DNA of 64,000 nucleotides, from assembly GCA_964610745.1 (NCBI GenBank), contig CAZSYL010000009.1, forward strand, positions 1 through 64,000, given 5' to 3'. The stretch comes from SHLQ01 sp964610745 (GTDB taxonomy: Bacteria > Actinomycetota > Acidimicrobiia > Acidimicrobiales > SHLQ01). How positions within the stretch are numbered: the stretch's first letter is position 1; every line of letters starts with the position of its first letter. The notes below the pieces were generated by a model that was not told the origin of the DNA, did not search any database, and worked only from the letters and a program-made list of their open reading frames with translations. Of the stretch, positions 1 through 8,800 are shown piece by piece. The position numbers and the translations under genes were made by a program.

Positions 1-1322
1 CTGATCCTGATCCCGTGGACCCAGGTGAGTCGATTGGTGCTGTGTTTGTCGGCACCAACGATTTGGACAACAACACCGTGGCAGCGTTTGCTCGTGGCGC
101 CGATGGCACCCTCACCCCAATTGGTGAGTTCGAGACAGGTGGTCAGGGTTCAACTGACTTTGATGGCGGCGAAGGCCTTGATCCGCTGATCTCGGCGGAT
201 TCACTTGTGGTGACCGAAGATGAGCAGTTCCTGCTCACCGTCAACGCGGGTAGCAACGAAGTTGTGTCCTTCCGTATCAACGACGACTTCTCCCTCACCC
301 GCATCAGCGTCGTCGACTCCGGTGGCGTAGGCCCGAACAGTGTTGCTGTGGACAACGGATACGTGTTCGTTTCCAACATCGACCGTGACGGACTCGCACT
401 CGGCGAAGCTGGCACCACGCGTGGCGAACCTAACGATGAAGGAAACGTTGTTGGTTTCTCCCTCGGTGCAGACGGCACGCTGACCCCCACCGGGTTCTCA
501 GCTGATCTCGATAACCGCCCAGCGAATATCGACTTCTCCACCGACGGCGATCGCATCATCGTCAGCTCGATCACCTCTGGCTCAGCAGCGCTCCCAGGAT
601 CCAACGCTGAAGCATCGGTGTACAGCTTCGACGTGTTGCGCTCTGGACGTCTGCAGCTTGCTGACACCGGAACTCCAACCCTGCGAGGAAACTCTGAGGG
701 ACGCAACTTGCCATCGGCAATCGACTTCGACATTACCGTCCAGAACGGTCGTGAGTTCGTTGTCGTAACCGAGGCACGCGAGTTCAACTCCGAAGGTGCT
801 CCACCAGCACTTCCAGCGCTCCAAGCTGGATCGGTAACCGTGTATGAGCTCGGCGCTGACTCGAGTCTGACCATCACCGAAGGCGACTTTGCCTTCACCG
901 ATGGCGACCCAGCAGCACCAAACTCATTCGGTGCCGACGGACAACAGCTCACTGCGTGCTGGATCGACTTCGGTCACGGCGCCGGCGCTGACATCTTCTA
1001 CGTGTCGAACGCCATCAACGCCAGCATCTCCAGCGTCCGCCTCCTCGACGACGGAAGTCTCGAAGTCATCGAGACCATCGCCGCACAAGGCGTAAGCGGC
1101 TTTGCGAACGGTGACACCGACGGCCCCGGCGTCTTTGGAACCACCGACGGCTTCATCGACCTCGATGTCAGCCCTGACGGCGAGTACCTGTACCAGCTCT
1201 TCGGCCTTAGCGGAAGCGTTGGCGTCTACGAGCTCGACGGCGCAGGTGGCCTCGAATTGATCCAGGAAGTCTCCGGACTCCCTGAGGTCGATACCCAAGG
1301 CATCGTCGCTATCGGCGGCTAA
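1..1322 (+). CDS. Lactonase-like beta-propeller protein, 5' end cut off by the window
   Basis: The reading frame is open from the first bases of the window to the TAA at 1320-1322, so the true start lies upstream; the GTG at 15 is only an internal codon. The 435 visible residues contain repeated blocks of the type found in 6-phosphogluconolactonase-like (Lactonase family) seven-bladed propellers: recurrent 'GADGTLTP', 'DDGSLEV' and 'SPDGEYLY' segments, each followed by a short hydrophobic strand. Such proteins are usually extracytoplasmic and often of unknown substrate. No catalytic residues can be assigned and the secretion signal, if any, is outside the window. A strong terminator follows 55 bases downstream. 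The fold assignment is fairly sure; a lactonase activity is not. Confidence 0.8.
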   Translation, partial: DPDPVDPGESIGAVFVGTNDLDNNTVAAFARGADGTLTPIGEFETGGQGSTDFDGGEGLDPLISADSLVVTEDEQFLLTVNAGSNEVVSFRINDDFSLTRISVVDSGGVGPNSVAVDNGYVFVSNIDRDGLALGEAGTTRGEPNDEGNVVGFSLGADGTLTPTGFSADLDNRPANIDFSTDGDRIIVSSITSGSAALPGSNAEASVYSFDVLRSGRLQLADTGTPTLRGNSEGRNLPSAIDFDITVQNGREFVVVTEAREFNSEGAPPALPALQAGSVTVYELGADSSLTITEGDFAFTDGDPAAPNSFGADGQQLTACWIDFGHGAGADIFYVSNAINASISSVRLLDDGSLEVIETIAAQGVSGFANGDTDGPGVFGTTDGFIDLDVSPDGEYLYQLFGLSGSVGVYELDGAGGLELIQEVSGLPEVDTQGIVAIGG

Positions 1323-1377
1323 CCCCTGTAACTCGGGCAAGCATGGTTCCACCCAGAATTGTGCCCGGGTCACAACC

Positions 1378-1422
1378 GATGCCCCCGCCTCTCTCTCGAG
1401 AGGCGGGGGCATCTTTCGTTTT
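1378..1422 (+). terminator. Rho-independent terminator after the beta-propeller gene
   Basis: A perfect 16-bp inverted repeat (1378-1393 and 1398-1413) with a TCTC loop is followed by TTTCGTTTT. The stem is very GC-rich. It sits between the propeller gene and the next gene on the same strand, so it closes the upstream transcription unit. Confidence 0.92.
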
Positions 1423-1452
1423 GCCGCCACGAGGTGTCAAGGTGATGGCTGC

Positions 1453-2493
1453 ATGTCGCTGGCCGTGCAGTCTCTTCTTCGGTTACGGTTGCCCATGGCT
1501 ACAGCCTCGAAGTCTCCGTTCTTTCTCTCGCAACGAACGGAGCATTCCAGGTGGTCGCGTCTTTTCGTCGGCCTGCTCGCGGCAGCTCTCAGCGCAGGGG
1601 TCTTTGGCGCGGTTGCTTCGATCCCCCTCTTGGTGCTCCTTCCAGACCTCGACGCCGTTCTCGAAGAGGTGGCTACGGCGCCGCGAGACGTCCTTGCGAC
1701 ACTGCTCCTCGTCGGCGGGCTATTTTGGTCAGCAGCGATTGCAGCTAATCGGGTTCACCGGCGACCGCTTCGGTCTCTTCTTGCCCCGGCTCAGCCCTTT
1801 AGGTGGGGCGTCGTCGGAAAAGTGCTTGTGTTGTTGGCGATAGGCACGTTGTTGAGCTTCGTTGTTTCGGAGATTGGACTGCGCATTAGTTCGACCGGTA
1901 GCGGCGATCGACAAATTTCCTTTACGGGCCTGCGAGTCAGCCATGTCGTGTGGGTCATCCCAATCGCCCTCGCGACCCTCGTGCAGACCAGCGGCGAGGA
2001 CGCGTTCTTCAAGGGGCTCTTGCTACGGGAGATCGGAGCCATTACCCGTGTTTTCTGGTTTGCCCCACTACTCGTGGCGGCCGTCTTTACCTCACTGCAC
2101 ATTCCGAACCCTGACGTTCAACAGGATCTTGTTCTGATACTGTCCGCGTTTCTTGTCAGCGAGCTCGTCATTATCGGCCTGATTCTGGTGACGGGTGGTA
2201 TGGAAATCGCACTGACTATGCATTGGGTGAACAACATGGTCGTCTTCTTACTGTTTGCCGAAGAAGGAACGCAGGCAAACGAGCTCACATTGTTCGTGAC
2301 TCAGCAAGTTGCGGGGGAGGAAGCGAAGCTGGTCACCGTTTGGGGTGTCGTTGGATGGGCGACGCTGCTGGCCGTTGTCGCGGCGGGAGTACTGGTGGAG
2401 CGATCGCCTTTTTACGTCGAGCGTTTCACCTATTCATCGCCACCCGAGACACTGGGTGACGATCTCGTAAGCACCGAGGAGGTCAAGCACTAG
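1453..2493 (+). CDS. CPBP-family intramembrane metalloprotease-like protein
   Basis: This 346-residue polytopic membrane protein has about eight hydrophobic segments. The CPBP (Abi/CAAX prenyl protease 2-like) core is visible in the second half: motif 1 'GEDAFFKG' near residue 179, motif 2 'FTSLHIPN' near 216 and motif 3 'HWVNN' near 257. The family consensus is EExxxR, FxxxH and HxxxN/D; here motif 1 reads E-D-x-x-x-K, so the second glutamate and the arginine are conservatively replaced while both metal-binding histidines are kept. An AAGGTGAT sequence eight bases upstream supports the ATG at 1453 over the internal ATG at 1495. Known members cleave prenylated proteins or act in bacteriocin immunity and membrane-protein processing; the substrate here is unknown. 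Confidence 0.8.
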   Translation: MSLAVQSLLRLRLPMATASKSPFFLSQRTEHSRWSRLFVGLLAAALSAGVFGAVASIPLLVLLPDLDAVLEEVATAPRDVLATLLLVGGLFWSAAIAANRVHRRPLRSLLAPAQPFRWGVVGKVLVLLAIGTLLSFVVSEIGLRISSTGSGDRQISFTGLRVSHVVWVIPIALATLVQTSGEDAFFKGLLLREIGAITRVFWFAPLLVAAVFTSLHIPNPDVQQDLVLILSAFLVSELVIIGLILVTGGMEIALTMHWVNNMVVFLLFAEEGTQANELTLFVTQQVAGEEAKLVTVWGVVGWATLLAVVAAGVLVERSPFYVERFTYSSPPETLGDDLVSTEEVKH

Positions 2494-2615
2494 TCAACAG
2501 CCGAACAAACGACTCGTTCAAACCTGAGACGCTGCATTGTTCGTGACCGGGTGGCGTTCACGACCGTTCCTCGATCAGAGATCACATTGTCGATGTGGCG
2601 GGCTAACGTGCGCAC

Positions 2616-2966
2616 ATGAGCCTTGAGTGGGAACAAGTCGTCATTTCAGCGTCCGACCCTGCGGTGCTTGGTCGGTGGTGGTGCGAGGCACTCGGTTGGG
2701 TCGTTGTTGATGACTCCCCGCCGGTCTTTGAGATCCAACCGGAACTCGATCGGCTTCCCGGAATGTTGTTCTTGGCGGTCGACGGAGACAAGGAAACAAC
2801 GAATCGCCTGCACATCGATCTTCGTCCCGATGATCAAGAAGCCGAGGTCGAGCGACTGATCGCTCTCGGAGCCACCAACGTCGACGTAGGGCAAGGCGAC
2901 GTTCCATGGGTCGTGCTGGCCGACCCCGAGGGCAACGAGTTCTGCGTTCTACGAGAGCAACGTTAA
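2616..2966 (+). CDS. VOC-family (glyoxalase-like) protein
   Basis: This 116-residue protein has the beta-alpha-beta-beta-beta layout of the vicinal oxygen chelate superfamily. It starts with a strand followed by 'DPAVLGRWWCEALGW' and closes with 'VLADPEGNEFCVL', the hallmark C-terminal strand with the metal-ligand glutamate. This size and these motifs match the many actinobacterial glyoxalase-like domain proteins, whose substrates are mostly unknown. It converges with the flavin oxidoreductase gene, whose stop is three bases further on, and stands alone on its strand. No substrate is claimed. Confidence 0.85.
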   Translation: MSLEWEQVVISASDPAVLGRWWCEALGWVVVDDSPPVFEIQPELDRLPGMLFLAVDGDKETTNRLHIDLRPDDQEAEVERLIALGATNVDVGQGDVPWVVLADPEGNEFCVLREQR

Positions 2967-2969
2967 GGT

Positions 2970-5015
2970 CTACAACCCCTTCATGAGTCGTAAGCCGTCG
3001 TAGATGGCTGCGTGAATGTTTCGTCCGGACACGGCATCGCCAATTCGGAAGAGCTGAAATGAACCCTTCTCGTTACGGACTATCGACTGAAGATCGCCGG
3101 AAACGAAAGCCCCGTAGTCGACGGCGCCGAGGTTGGTCGATTCTGGTTTCAGCTCGAAATAGAGGTCGGCGTTGACCACCGTTCCGCGATCGGAAATCAC
3201 ATAGTCGACGTGGCGGGCTTCGACGTGGCTGCTGTGATCGCTCCCGATCTCGACACACAATCGGCCCAGCTCTGGGCGCACAGCGAGAACGCGTTGGTTC
3301 AGCGTGATTCGCACGCTGTGTTCGTTGAAGGCGCGGGCGTACGGCACGTGATTCATGCCACCGACGTCGATGCCGAGCATTCGCTCGGGGGTGATGATCT
3401 CCAGGTTGGCGCCAGATGTTGCCATCAGCTCTGCTGCGGTCAGGGACGAGTGAGTTCCTACTTCGTCCCACATCAGTACGTCGCCAGTGGGACGGACATC
3501 GCCCCCGATGACGTCCCATGATGTGTGGGTTAGCTCGTCGCCTTCGCCGGCTAGACCTTGGAGGCCCGGTGAGCTCGGTAATCCACCGGTAGCGATCACC
3601 ACGATGTCGGGATCGCCCGAAGCAATGTCGTCGACCTCGGCGAACGTGTCACAGCGGACCTCGACGCCGAGTCGAGCGAGCTCAGCATCGCGCCAGTCGA
3701 TGATTCCCAGCAGGTCGCGACGACGAGGGTTTCGTGCCGCGAGGCGAACCTGCCCGCCGGTCCAGGGCATGGCTTCGAGCAGCAGTACCGAGTGTCCTCG
3801 CTCTGCGGCTACACGAGCAGCCTCGAGGCCACCAGGGCCAGCCCCGACAACTACGACACGCTTTGATCCTGATGCTCGCGGAATCACGTGAGGCATCGTG
3901 GCCTCGCGGCTGGTCGCGGCGTTGTGTAGACACAGCGCTTCGCCGGCCTCGTAGATTCGGTCCAAGCAGTAGGTGGCACCCACGCACGGGCGAATCTCGG
4001 CCTCGCGGCCCTCGGTGATTTTGCGAACGATGTAGGGGTCGGCAATGTGAGCTCGGGTCATGCCGACCATGTCGAGCTTGCCTTCGGCAATTGCGTGTCG
4101 AGCAGTGGCAACGTCATCGATCTTTGACGCGTGCAACACGGGAAGGTCGGTGGCTTCGCGGACTCGCCCAGCAAAGTCGAGGTGCGGAGCTGCGGGCATT
4201 CCGTGAATCGGAATCACCTCGGTGAGATCGACATCGCTTGCCACATATCCACGGATCACGTTGACGAAGTCGATCAGGCCCTCGTCCTCAAGCATCTTGA
4301 CGATCTGCATGCCCGCTTCGGCTCGAATGCCGCCCGGCTTGGTTTCGTCGATCGCGATCCGTGTGCCGACGATGAAGTCATCGCCGGTGCGTTCGCGAAC
4401 CGCTCTGAAGATGCTGAGCGGAATCTTCATCCGATTCTCGAGCGAACCGCCGTACTCGTCCTCTCGCACGTTGGTGATCGGCGACCAAAACTGATCGATG
4501 AAGTGGCCATAGCACTCGAGCTCGAGGCCATCCATGCCGCCGGCCTTCATCCGCTCGGCGGCGTCGGCGTAGTCCGAGATGATCCGTTCGAGATCCCACT
4601 CCTCAGCCTCTTTGGGCATGGCTCGATGTGCCGGTTCGGCTAGGGGAGAGGCAGCCACGACCGGCAACCATTCGGCCTTGCTATATGTCGTTCGGCGGCC
4701 CAAGTGGGAGAGCTGGATCATGACCGCCGTGCCGTGCTCATGGAGCTCGTCGGTCATCTCTCGAATCCACGGGACGATCGCATCGTCGAAGGCGTGCAGA
4801 TTGCCAAATGCCGGCGGACTGTCGACGCTAACGGTCGCGCCACCAGCGGTCATCGTCATGGCGACGCCGCCTTTGGCCTTCTCCACGTGGTACAGCCGGT
4901 AGCGCTCCTTCGGCATACCGAGCTCGCCATAGGCCGGCTCGTGACTCGACGAGAAGATCCGATTGCGCAGTTCGAGGTGGCGAATGCTGAAGGGCTGGAG
5001 AAGCGGATCGTCCAT
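2970..5015 (-). CDS. DgcA-like NADH:flavin oxidoreductase (old yellow enzyme / trimethylamine dehydrogenase type)
   Basis: This 681-residue protein has an N-terminal FMN-binding OYE barrel (about residues 5-335), a short cysteine segment (about 342-362) and a C-terminal NAD(P)/FAD-type domain starting with the dinucleotide motif 'VVVVGAGPGGLEAA' near 388. This is the layout of trimethylamine dehydrogenase and of DgcA, the dimethylglycine demethylase subunit; the length (DgcA is about 686) and the N-terminal 'SHEPAYGELGMPKERYR' region fit DgcA-like enzymes best. The cysteine segment reads C-x2-A-x2-C-x11-C, so one of the four usual 4Fe-4S cysteines is alanine, which I believe is normal for this subgroup. 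With the Rieske enzyme 1.3 kb away it suggests demethylation of betaine-type compounds. The family is sure; the substrate is inference. Confidence 0.85.
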   Translation of the reverse strand: MDDPLLQPFSIRHLELRNRIFSSSHEPAYGELGMPKERYRLYHVEKAKGGVAMTMTAGGATVSVDSPPAFGNLHAFDDAIVPWIREMTDELHEHGTAVMIQLSHLGRRTTYSKAEWLPVVAASPLAEPAHRAMPKEAEEWDLERIISDYADAAERMKAGGMDGLELECYGHFIDQFWSPITNVREDEYGGSLENRMKIPLSIFRAVRERTGDDFIVGTRIAIDETKPGGIRAEAGMQIVKMLEDEGLIDFVNVIRGYVASDVDLTEVIPIHGMPAAPHLDFAGRVREATDLPVLHASKIDDVATARHAIAEGKLDMVGMTRAHIADPYIVRKITEGREAEIRPCVGATYCLDRIYEAGEALCLHNAATSREATMPHVIPRASGSKRVVVVGAGPGGLEAARVAAERGHSVLLLEAMPWTGGQVRLAARNPRRRDLLGIIDWRDAELARLGVEVRCDTFAEVDDIASGDPDIVVIATGGLPSSPGLQGLAGEGDELTHTSWDVIGGDVRPTGDVLMWDEVGTHSSLTAAELMATSGANLEIITPERMLGIDVGGMNHVPYARAFNEHSVRITLNQRVLAVRPELGRLCVEIGSDHSSHVEARHVDYVISDRGTVVNADLYFELKPESTNLGAVDYGAFVSGDLQSIVRNEKGSFQLFRIGDAVSGRNIHAAIYDGLRLMKGL

Positions 5016-5198
5016 GCCAGATAGTCAACCAGAGATGTGGGCAAGCCCTAACACTGGAATGTCCGACGCTGCAGATCCGAAGCGTGTTCGTGGCCATGTT
5101 GGTCTGGGACGACGCTGATCAACATCGGTACGGCTGTCTGGATGTCTTCACTCTGACATTCGGTTGCGCAGGAAGTTGTGCTCGGGAAGACTTAGAGA

Positions 5199-6295
5199 AT
5201 GGGATCTGTGTCGGAGATGCGATACGAAAAGCGCCGGGTCGATGTCGGCGGCGTAGAGATGGCGACGGTCGATTTGGGCGAGGGTGACCCGATCGTCTTC
5301 TTGNNNNNNNNNNNNNNNNNNNNNNNNNNNNNNNNNNNNNNNNNNNNNNNNNNNNNNNNNNNNNNNNNNNNNNNNNNNNNNNNNNNNNNNNNNNNNNNNN
5401 NNNCGGCGTAGAGATGGCGACGGTCGATTTGGGCGAGGGTGACCCGATCGTCTTCTTGCACGGAAACCCAACGTCGTCGTTTCTGTGGCGGAACATCATT
5501 CCTCATGTCGAACATCTGGGTAGGTGCATCGCCCCTGATCTGATCGGCTTTGGCGACTCGGACAAGCTTCCCGATGCTGGTCCAGGTTCGTACCGTTTCG
5601 TCGAGAACCGGGTGTACCTCGATCGCCTCTTCACATCCCTCGACGTTTCTTCCAACGTGACGCTGGTGTTGCACGACTGGGGTTCAGGACTGGGCTTTGA
5701 TTGGGCTCGCCGACACCCCGACGCCATTGCCGGGATCGCGTATCTCGAAGCAAATGTGGCTCCTCGGTCGTGGGAACAGCTGACACCGGACGGACGCCAG
5801 TTCTTCGAACGCCTGCGTACTGATGAAGGAGAGACGATGGCGCTCGTCGACAACGTCTTCATCGAACAGGGTTTGCCGGGCGGAGTGATGCGCGAACTGA
5901 CGGTCGAGGAGCACGACGAGTATCGCCGACCGTTCCGCGAACCTGGCGAAGGGCGTCGGCCGACGCTGACGTGGCCACGAGAAATTCCCTTCGACGGAGA
6001 ACCCGCTGATGTTCACCAGATCGTGTCTGACTACTCGGCTTGGTTAGCAGTGTCTAACGTCCCGAAGTTGCTTATCAATGTGAGCGATGGTGACACGCTG
6101 GTCGGCGACCTGCTCGACATTGCTCGGACGTTTCCAAACCAACGGGAGGTTTCGGTCGCGGGTCGACACTTTGCGCAGGAAGACAGTCCAGACGAAATAG
6201 GTCGGGCATTGGTCGACTTTCTAGGGTTAGGGGCGATGGCTGCTCGTAGCTGCTCGGCGATGGACTCGGTCAGCCCGGTCACTCCGAGCGTGTGA
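5199..6295 (+). CDS. Haloalkane dehalogenase (LinB/DhaA type), interrupted by an assembly gap
   Basis: This alpha/beta hydrolase converts haloalkanes to alcohols plus halide. The gene is split by 100 Ns (5304-5403), and the 55 bases before the gap (5249-5303) are identical to the 55 after it (5404-5458). Removing 5304-5458 joins the frame perfectly and gives 313 residues. In this repaired protein the key residues are Asn38 in 'HGN', nucleophile Asp108 and halide-binding Trp109 in 'HDWG', acid Glu132 in 'YLEAN' and base His272 in 'GRHFAQEDSP'. These are the numbers I know for LinB, which supports the ATG at 5199 and membership in subfamily HLD-II. The 3' end overlaps the convergent Rieske gene by 17 bases. 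Substrate range cannot be read from sequence. Confidence 0.9.
5249..5303. repeat. Left copy of the 55-base repeat flanking the assembly gap
   Basis: These 55 bases are identical to 5404-5458 on the other side of the N run. A 55-base exact overlap is what a k=55 de Bruijn assembler leaves at contig ends, so this is most likely one genomic copy seen twice rather than a biological repeat. Confidence 0.9.
5304..5403. other. Assembly gap of 100 N
   Basis: Exactly 100 Ns, a conventional placeholder for a gap of unknown size. The flanking identical 55-mers and the intact reading frame after merging them indicate that the real gap size is negative (the contigs overlap). Confidence 0.98.
5404..5458. 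repeat. Right copy of the 55-base repeat flanking the assembly gap
   Basis: Identical to 5249-5303. It encodes the same stretch of the dehalogenase (GGVEMATVDLGEG...FL) a second time, which no haloalkane dehalogenase has duplicated. Confidence 0.9.
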
Positions 6296-7493
6296 GCATT
6301 TGCGTCGCGTACCAGTCGACGAACTCGATGACACCGGCTTCATCGACGGGAGCGTAGGGCCCTGGGGTGAAACTTGGCGACTGCACGCCGGTCTGTACCG
6401 ATTCGATGAACGCCGCATCTTGGCTATTCGTGATGTTCCAGACCTCGGTCAGCGTCGAGACGTCATAGTCGACGCCCTCGACTGCGCCCTCGGGCACGAG
6501 CCATGTCGTGGTCAGCTGTGTAGTCGTTGGCGACAGCGGCATGATCCGCGCCGTCACGATGTGATCGGCCTGAAAGTGTGACCATGACGTGGGGTAGTGG
6601 TAGAGCAAGACGTCGCCGAGGTTCACGTCGGGTAACGAACCGAACCGTTTGCTGACCGCTGGCTTACCGGTCATCGTCATCGACCGGGTGTCGCCCTTGA
6701 ACGGCATGCGCATTGCACGGAACTGATTGTCGGGCGAAGCGAGGTATGTGCTCGGAAGACCATACGACTCGCCGAGTGCCACCAGACGTTCGAGCGATGC
6801 CAGATCTGCGTTCGAATGACCGCCGGTGTGTAGCGGCTCCTCTGGGAACGACACCGAAAGCTCTGGGTGTCCGCCGCGGCAGTGGTAACACTCGCGATTG
6901 TTCTCCATCACGATCTTCCAATTGCCTGATTCGACCGTCACGGACACCGATGCGATCTTCGCATTCCTGGGCTCGAACGGAGCCATGTACTCGTCGACCA
7001 ATTCTTTCATCGGCGCAAAGCTCGGCCCAGTTTCGTCGGCCAAGGAGATGAACAACATGCCAGCCGTCTCCTCACACCGCGCGGGGACGAGTCCATGTGC
7101 CTTGGCGTCGAAATCGTCGCCGGTAGATCGAGCGTTGACCAACGATCCGTCAAGTCGATACGACCACTGGTGATAGGGACAGACAAAACGACGTGAATGC
7201 CCTTGGGCTTCCTGGCACACGACCGAACCGCGGTGCCGGCACACATTGTGGAGCGCTCGAACGCCGCCGTCCTCGCCTCGCACCAGCACGATTGGGCAGT
7301 CGCCAACCGTCGTCGTGATGAAGTCGCCGACGTTCGGGATCTCCGCGGCATGCGCCACGAAAAGCCAGTCTCGATACCAAATGCGATCGAGCTCCATCCG
7401 GTAGATGTCCTCGTCGAAGTAGAAACGTCCGGGAAGCATGTGCGTCGACGAACGTTGTCGCAGCTCGAACTCGATGTCGTTCGCGAACGTCAT
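6279..7493 (-). CDS. Rieske non-heme iron oxygenase, GbcA/stachydrine-demethylase-like
   Basis: I start this protein at the ATG at 7493 (404 residues, 'MTFANDIEF'); the open frame reaches further upstream but has the arginine-rich composition of a shadow. The Rieske [2Fe-2S] motif C-x-H-x16-C-x2-H is complete ('CRHRG' followed by 'CPYHQWSY'). The mononuclear iron site is seen in 'NNRECYHCRGGHPEL' with the H-x4-H pair. The 'NxRECYHC..HPE' signature is typical of Rieske enzymes that demethylate quaternary amines such as glycine betaine (GbcA), stachydrine or carnitine, rather than of aromatic ring dioxygenases. A reductase partner (GbcB-like) is not nearby. The class is sure and the quaternary-amine substrate likely; the exact substrate is unknown. 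Confidence 0.85.
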   Translation of the reverse strand: MTFANDIEFELRQRSSTHMLPGRFYFDEDIYRMELDRIWYRDWLFVAHAAEIPNVGDFITTTVGDCPIVLVRGEDGGVRALHNVCRHRGSVVCQEAQGHSRRFVCPYHQWSYRLDGSLVNARSTGDDFDAKAHGLVPARCEETAGMLFISLADETGPSFAPMKELVDEYMAPFEPRNAKIASVSVTVESGNWKIVMENNRECYHCRGGHPELSVSFPEEPLHTGGHSNADLASLERLVALGESYGLPSTYLASPDNQFRAMRMPFKGDTRSMTMTGKPAVSKRFGSLPDVNLGDVLLYHYPTSWSHFQADHIVTARIMPLSPTTTQLTTTWLVPEGAVEGVDYDVSTLTEVWNITNSQDAAFIESVQTGVQSPSFTPGPYAPVDEAGVIEFVDWYATQMLTRSE

Positions 7494-7564
7494 GTCAAAG
7501 CCCCCAACTTCACCCGACCGTACAAATGTCTGCGCTAAAGGTACATCGGGGGGCGCAGCTCGAG

Positions 7565-8800
7565 CTAGCCGTCTCCTGGTGGGGGGCCAGCTGGTGCTTC
7601 GCCGCCATTGCCGCCAGGTGGTGGGCCAGCCTGGCCTCCACCCTCGGCGCTTCCGAACGACTCGTCGGGGGCTCCGACGAGGCATTTGATGACCCATGGA
7701 AAGGTGTCGGTCACGTAGTAGCCGTACTGTCCATCGACGGTCATGCCGTTGCATTCATCAAGGTCGCCGTTACCGGTGAATTCCCAGTCGTCGTTGTATT
7801 CGCCGGTGTATTCGCCGCCCGGGTTCGTATCGGTGCGCTCGCCCCGGCTTCCTTCTTTGAGCTCGTAGCCCGAGATCGCCTCTCGCACTTCACCAGTCTC
7901 GGGGTCGAGGAAGAAGCTGCCGTATACCGGGAAGCCATCCGCGGCAAACCCGATCACCGGCGATCCTTCTGGTCCAGGCTCATCGTCGAACAGTGCTTCG
8001 GGCCCACCGTGATAGTGATAAAGCCCGCCGGGCTGGGTGTGCCCGTTGTGGAGGTCGGCCCCAAACTTTGATTCGGTGCCAAGTGGGTCGAGCAACCAAT
8101 CAGCGTCAGATGCGCAGCCAATGCCGACATTGCCGTCTTCGCCAGCATCAGCGCTCAAGGGTAGATAACAACCAGCGGAGAGAATGTCGAGCCGAACGCC
8201 ATTCAGGAAGACTGCATTCTTCAAGGTTTGCGTGATAAAGGTCGGCTCAGTAGCGAATTCAGGGGACCGTGAGACGACCGAGATCGACTCTGTTTCTGCG
8301 ATCGTCGCCCCATCTGCTCCGCCAGCAAACACGGCAGTATCGTCGTTGAACTCGTGATTCGGGACGCTGTTAGAGATAATCGTGCACTCGGTCTCATCAG
8401 CGGTGATGGTGATAGTTGACTCGAACAAGATGTCGTTCTGCAGGTCGAGGGATTCGGCGACGTAGGTGCCGACGTAGTCAGCACAATCGGCGCTGCGGTT
8501 TGTGAAGATGGCACCGCTGATGTCGATGACCTCAACGTCACCGCTTTCGGAGACTTGCTCGCTGTCGTCACCAGTATCAACTTCGCCGTTGCCGTTAGCT
8601 TCGCTGACGTCCTCATCGTTGGATCCGTCGACCGCCGGGGCGCTCTCTGCTGGAACTTCGGTGGCCGACGCCCCCGAATCCTCGGCAGGCGCGGTGTCAT
8701 CGATCGACGAACCGCAGGAGGCTGCGAGCAAAGCTAGGGCAACACAGGCCGCATTGAGGCGCCACCACGGGCGCGAAGCACTGACAGAAGTTTCGTTCAT
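7565..8800 (-). CDS. YHYH-domain lipoprotein
   Basis: This 411-residue protein has a signal peptide ending in a lipobox ('LLAASCGSS', Cys29), then an acidic Thr/Ser/Glu/Asp-rich linker to about residue 100, then a YHYH domain recognised by 'YHYHGGPEALFDD' and 'PVIGFAADGFPVYGSFF'. It ends in a Gly/Pro-rich tail with 'GPPPG' repeats. YHYH proteins are predicted extracellular or surface-anchored proteins of unknown biochemical role, with conserved histidines that may bind metal. The upstream region has no recognisable partner gene. Localisation and domain are well supported; function is unknown. Confidence 0.85.
   Translation of the reverse strand: MNETSVSASRPWWRLNAACVALALLAASCGSSIDDTAPAEDSGASATEVPAESAPAVDGSNDEDVSEANGNGEVDTGDDSEQVSESGDVEVIDISGAIFTNRSADCADYVGTYVAESLDLQNDILFESTITITADETECTIISNSVPNHEFNDDTAVFAGGADGATIAETESISVVSRSPEFATEPTFITQTLKNAVFLNGVRLDILSAGCYLPLSADAGEDGNVGIGCASDADWLLDPLGTESKFGADLHNGHTQPGGLYHYHGGPEALFDDEPGPEGSPVIGFAADGFPVYGSFFLDPETGEVREAISGYELKEGSRGERTDTNPGGEYTGEYNDDWEFTGNGDLDECNGMTVDGQYGYYVTDTFPWVIKCLVGAPDESFGSAEGGGQAGPPPGGNGGEAPAGPPPGDG

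Noticed and set aside
143..952. 269-codon minus-strand frame
   Set aside because: Antisense shadow of the beta-propeller gene, Ser/Pro-rich composition and no motif.
5249..5458. Genuine tandem duplication in the dehalogenase gene
   Set aside because: The repeat length of 55, the placeholder N run and the perfect frame after merging point to an assembly artefact.
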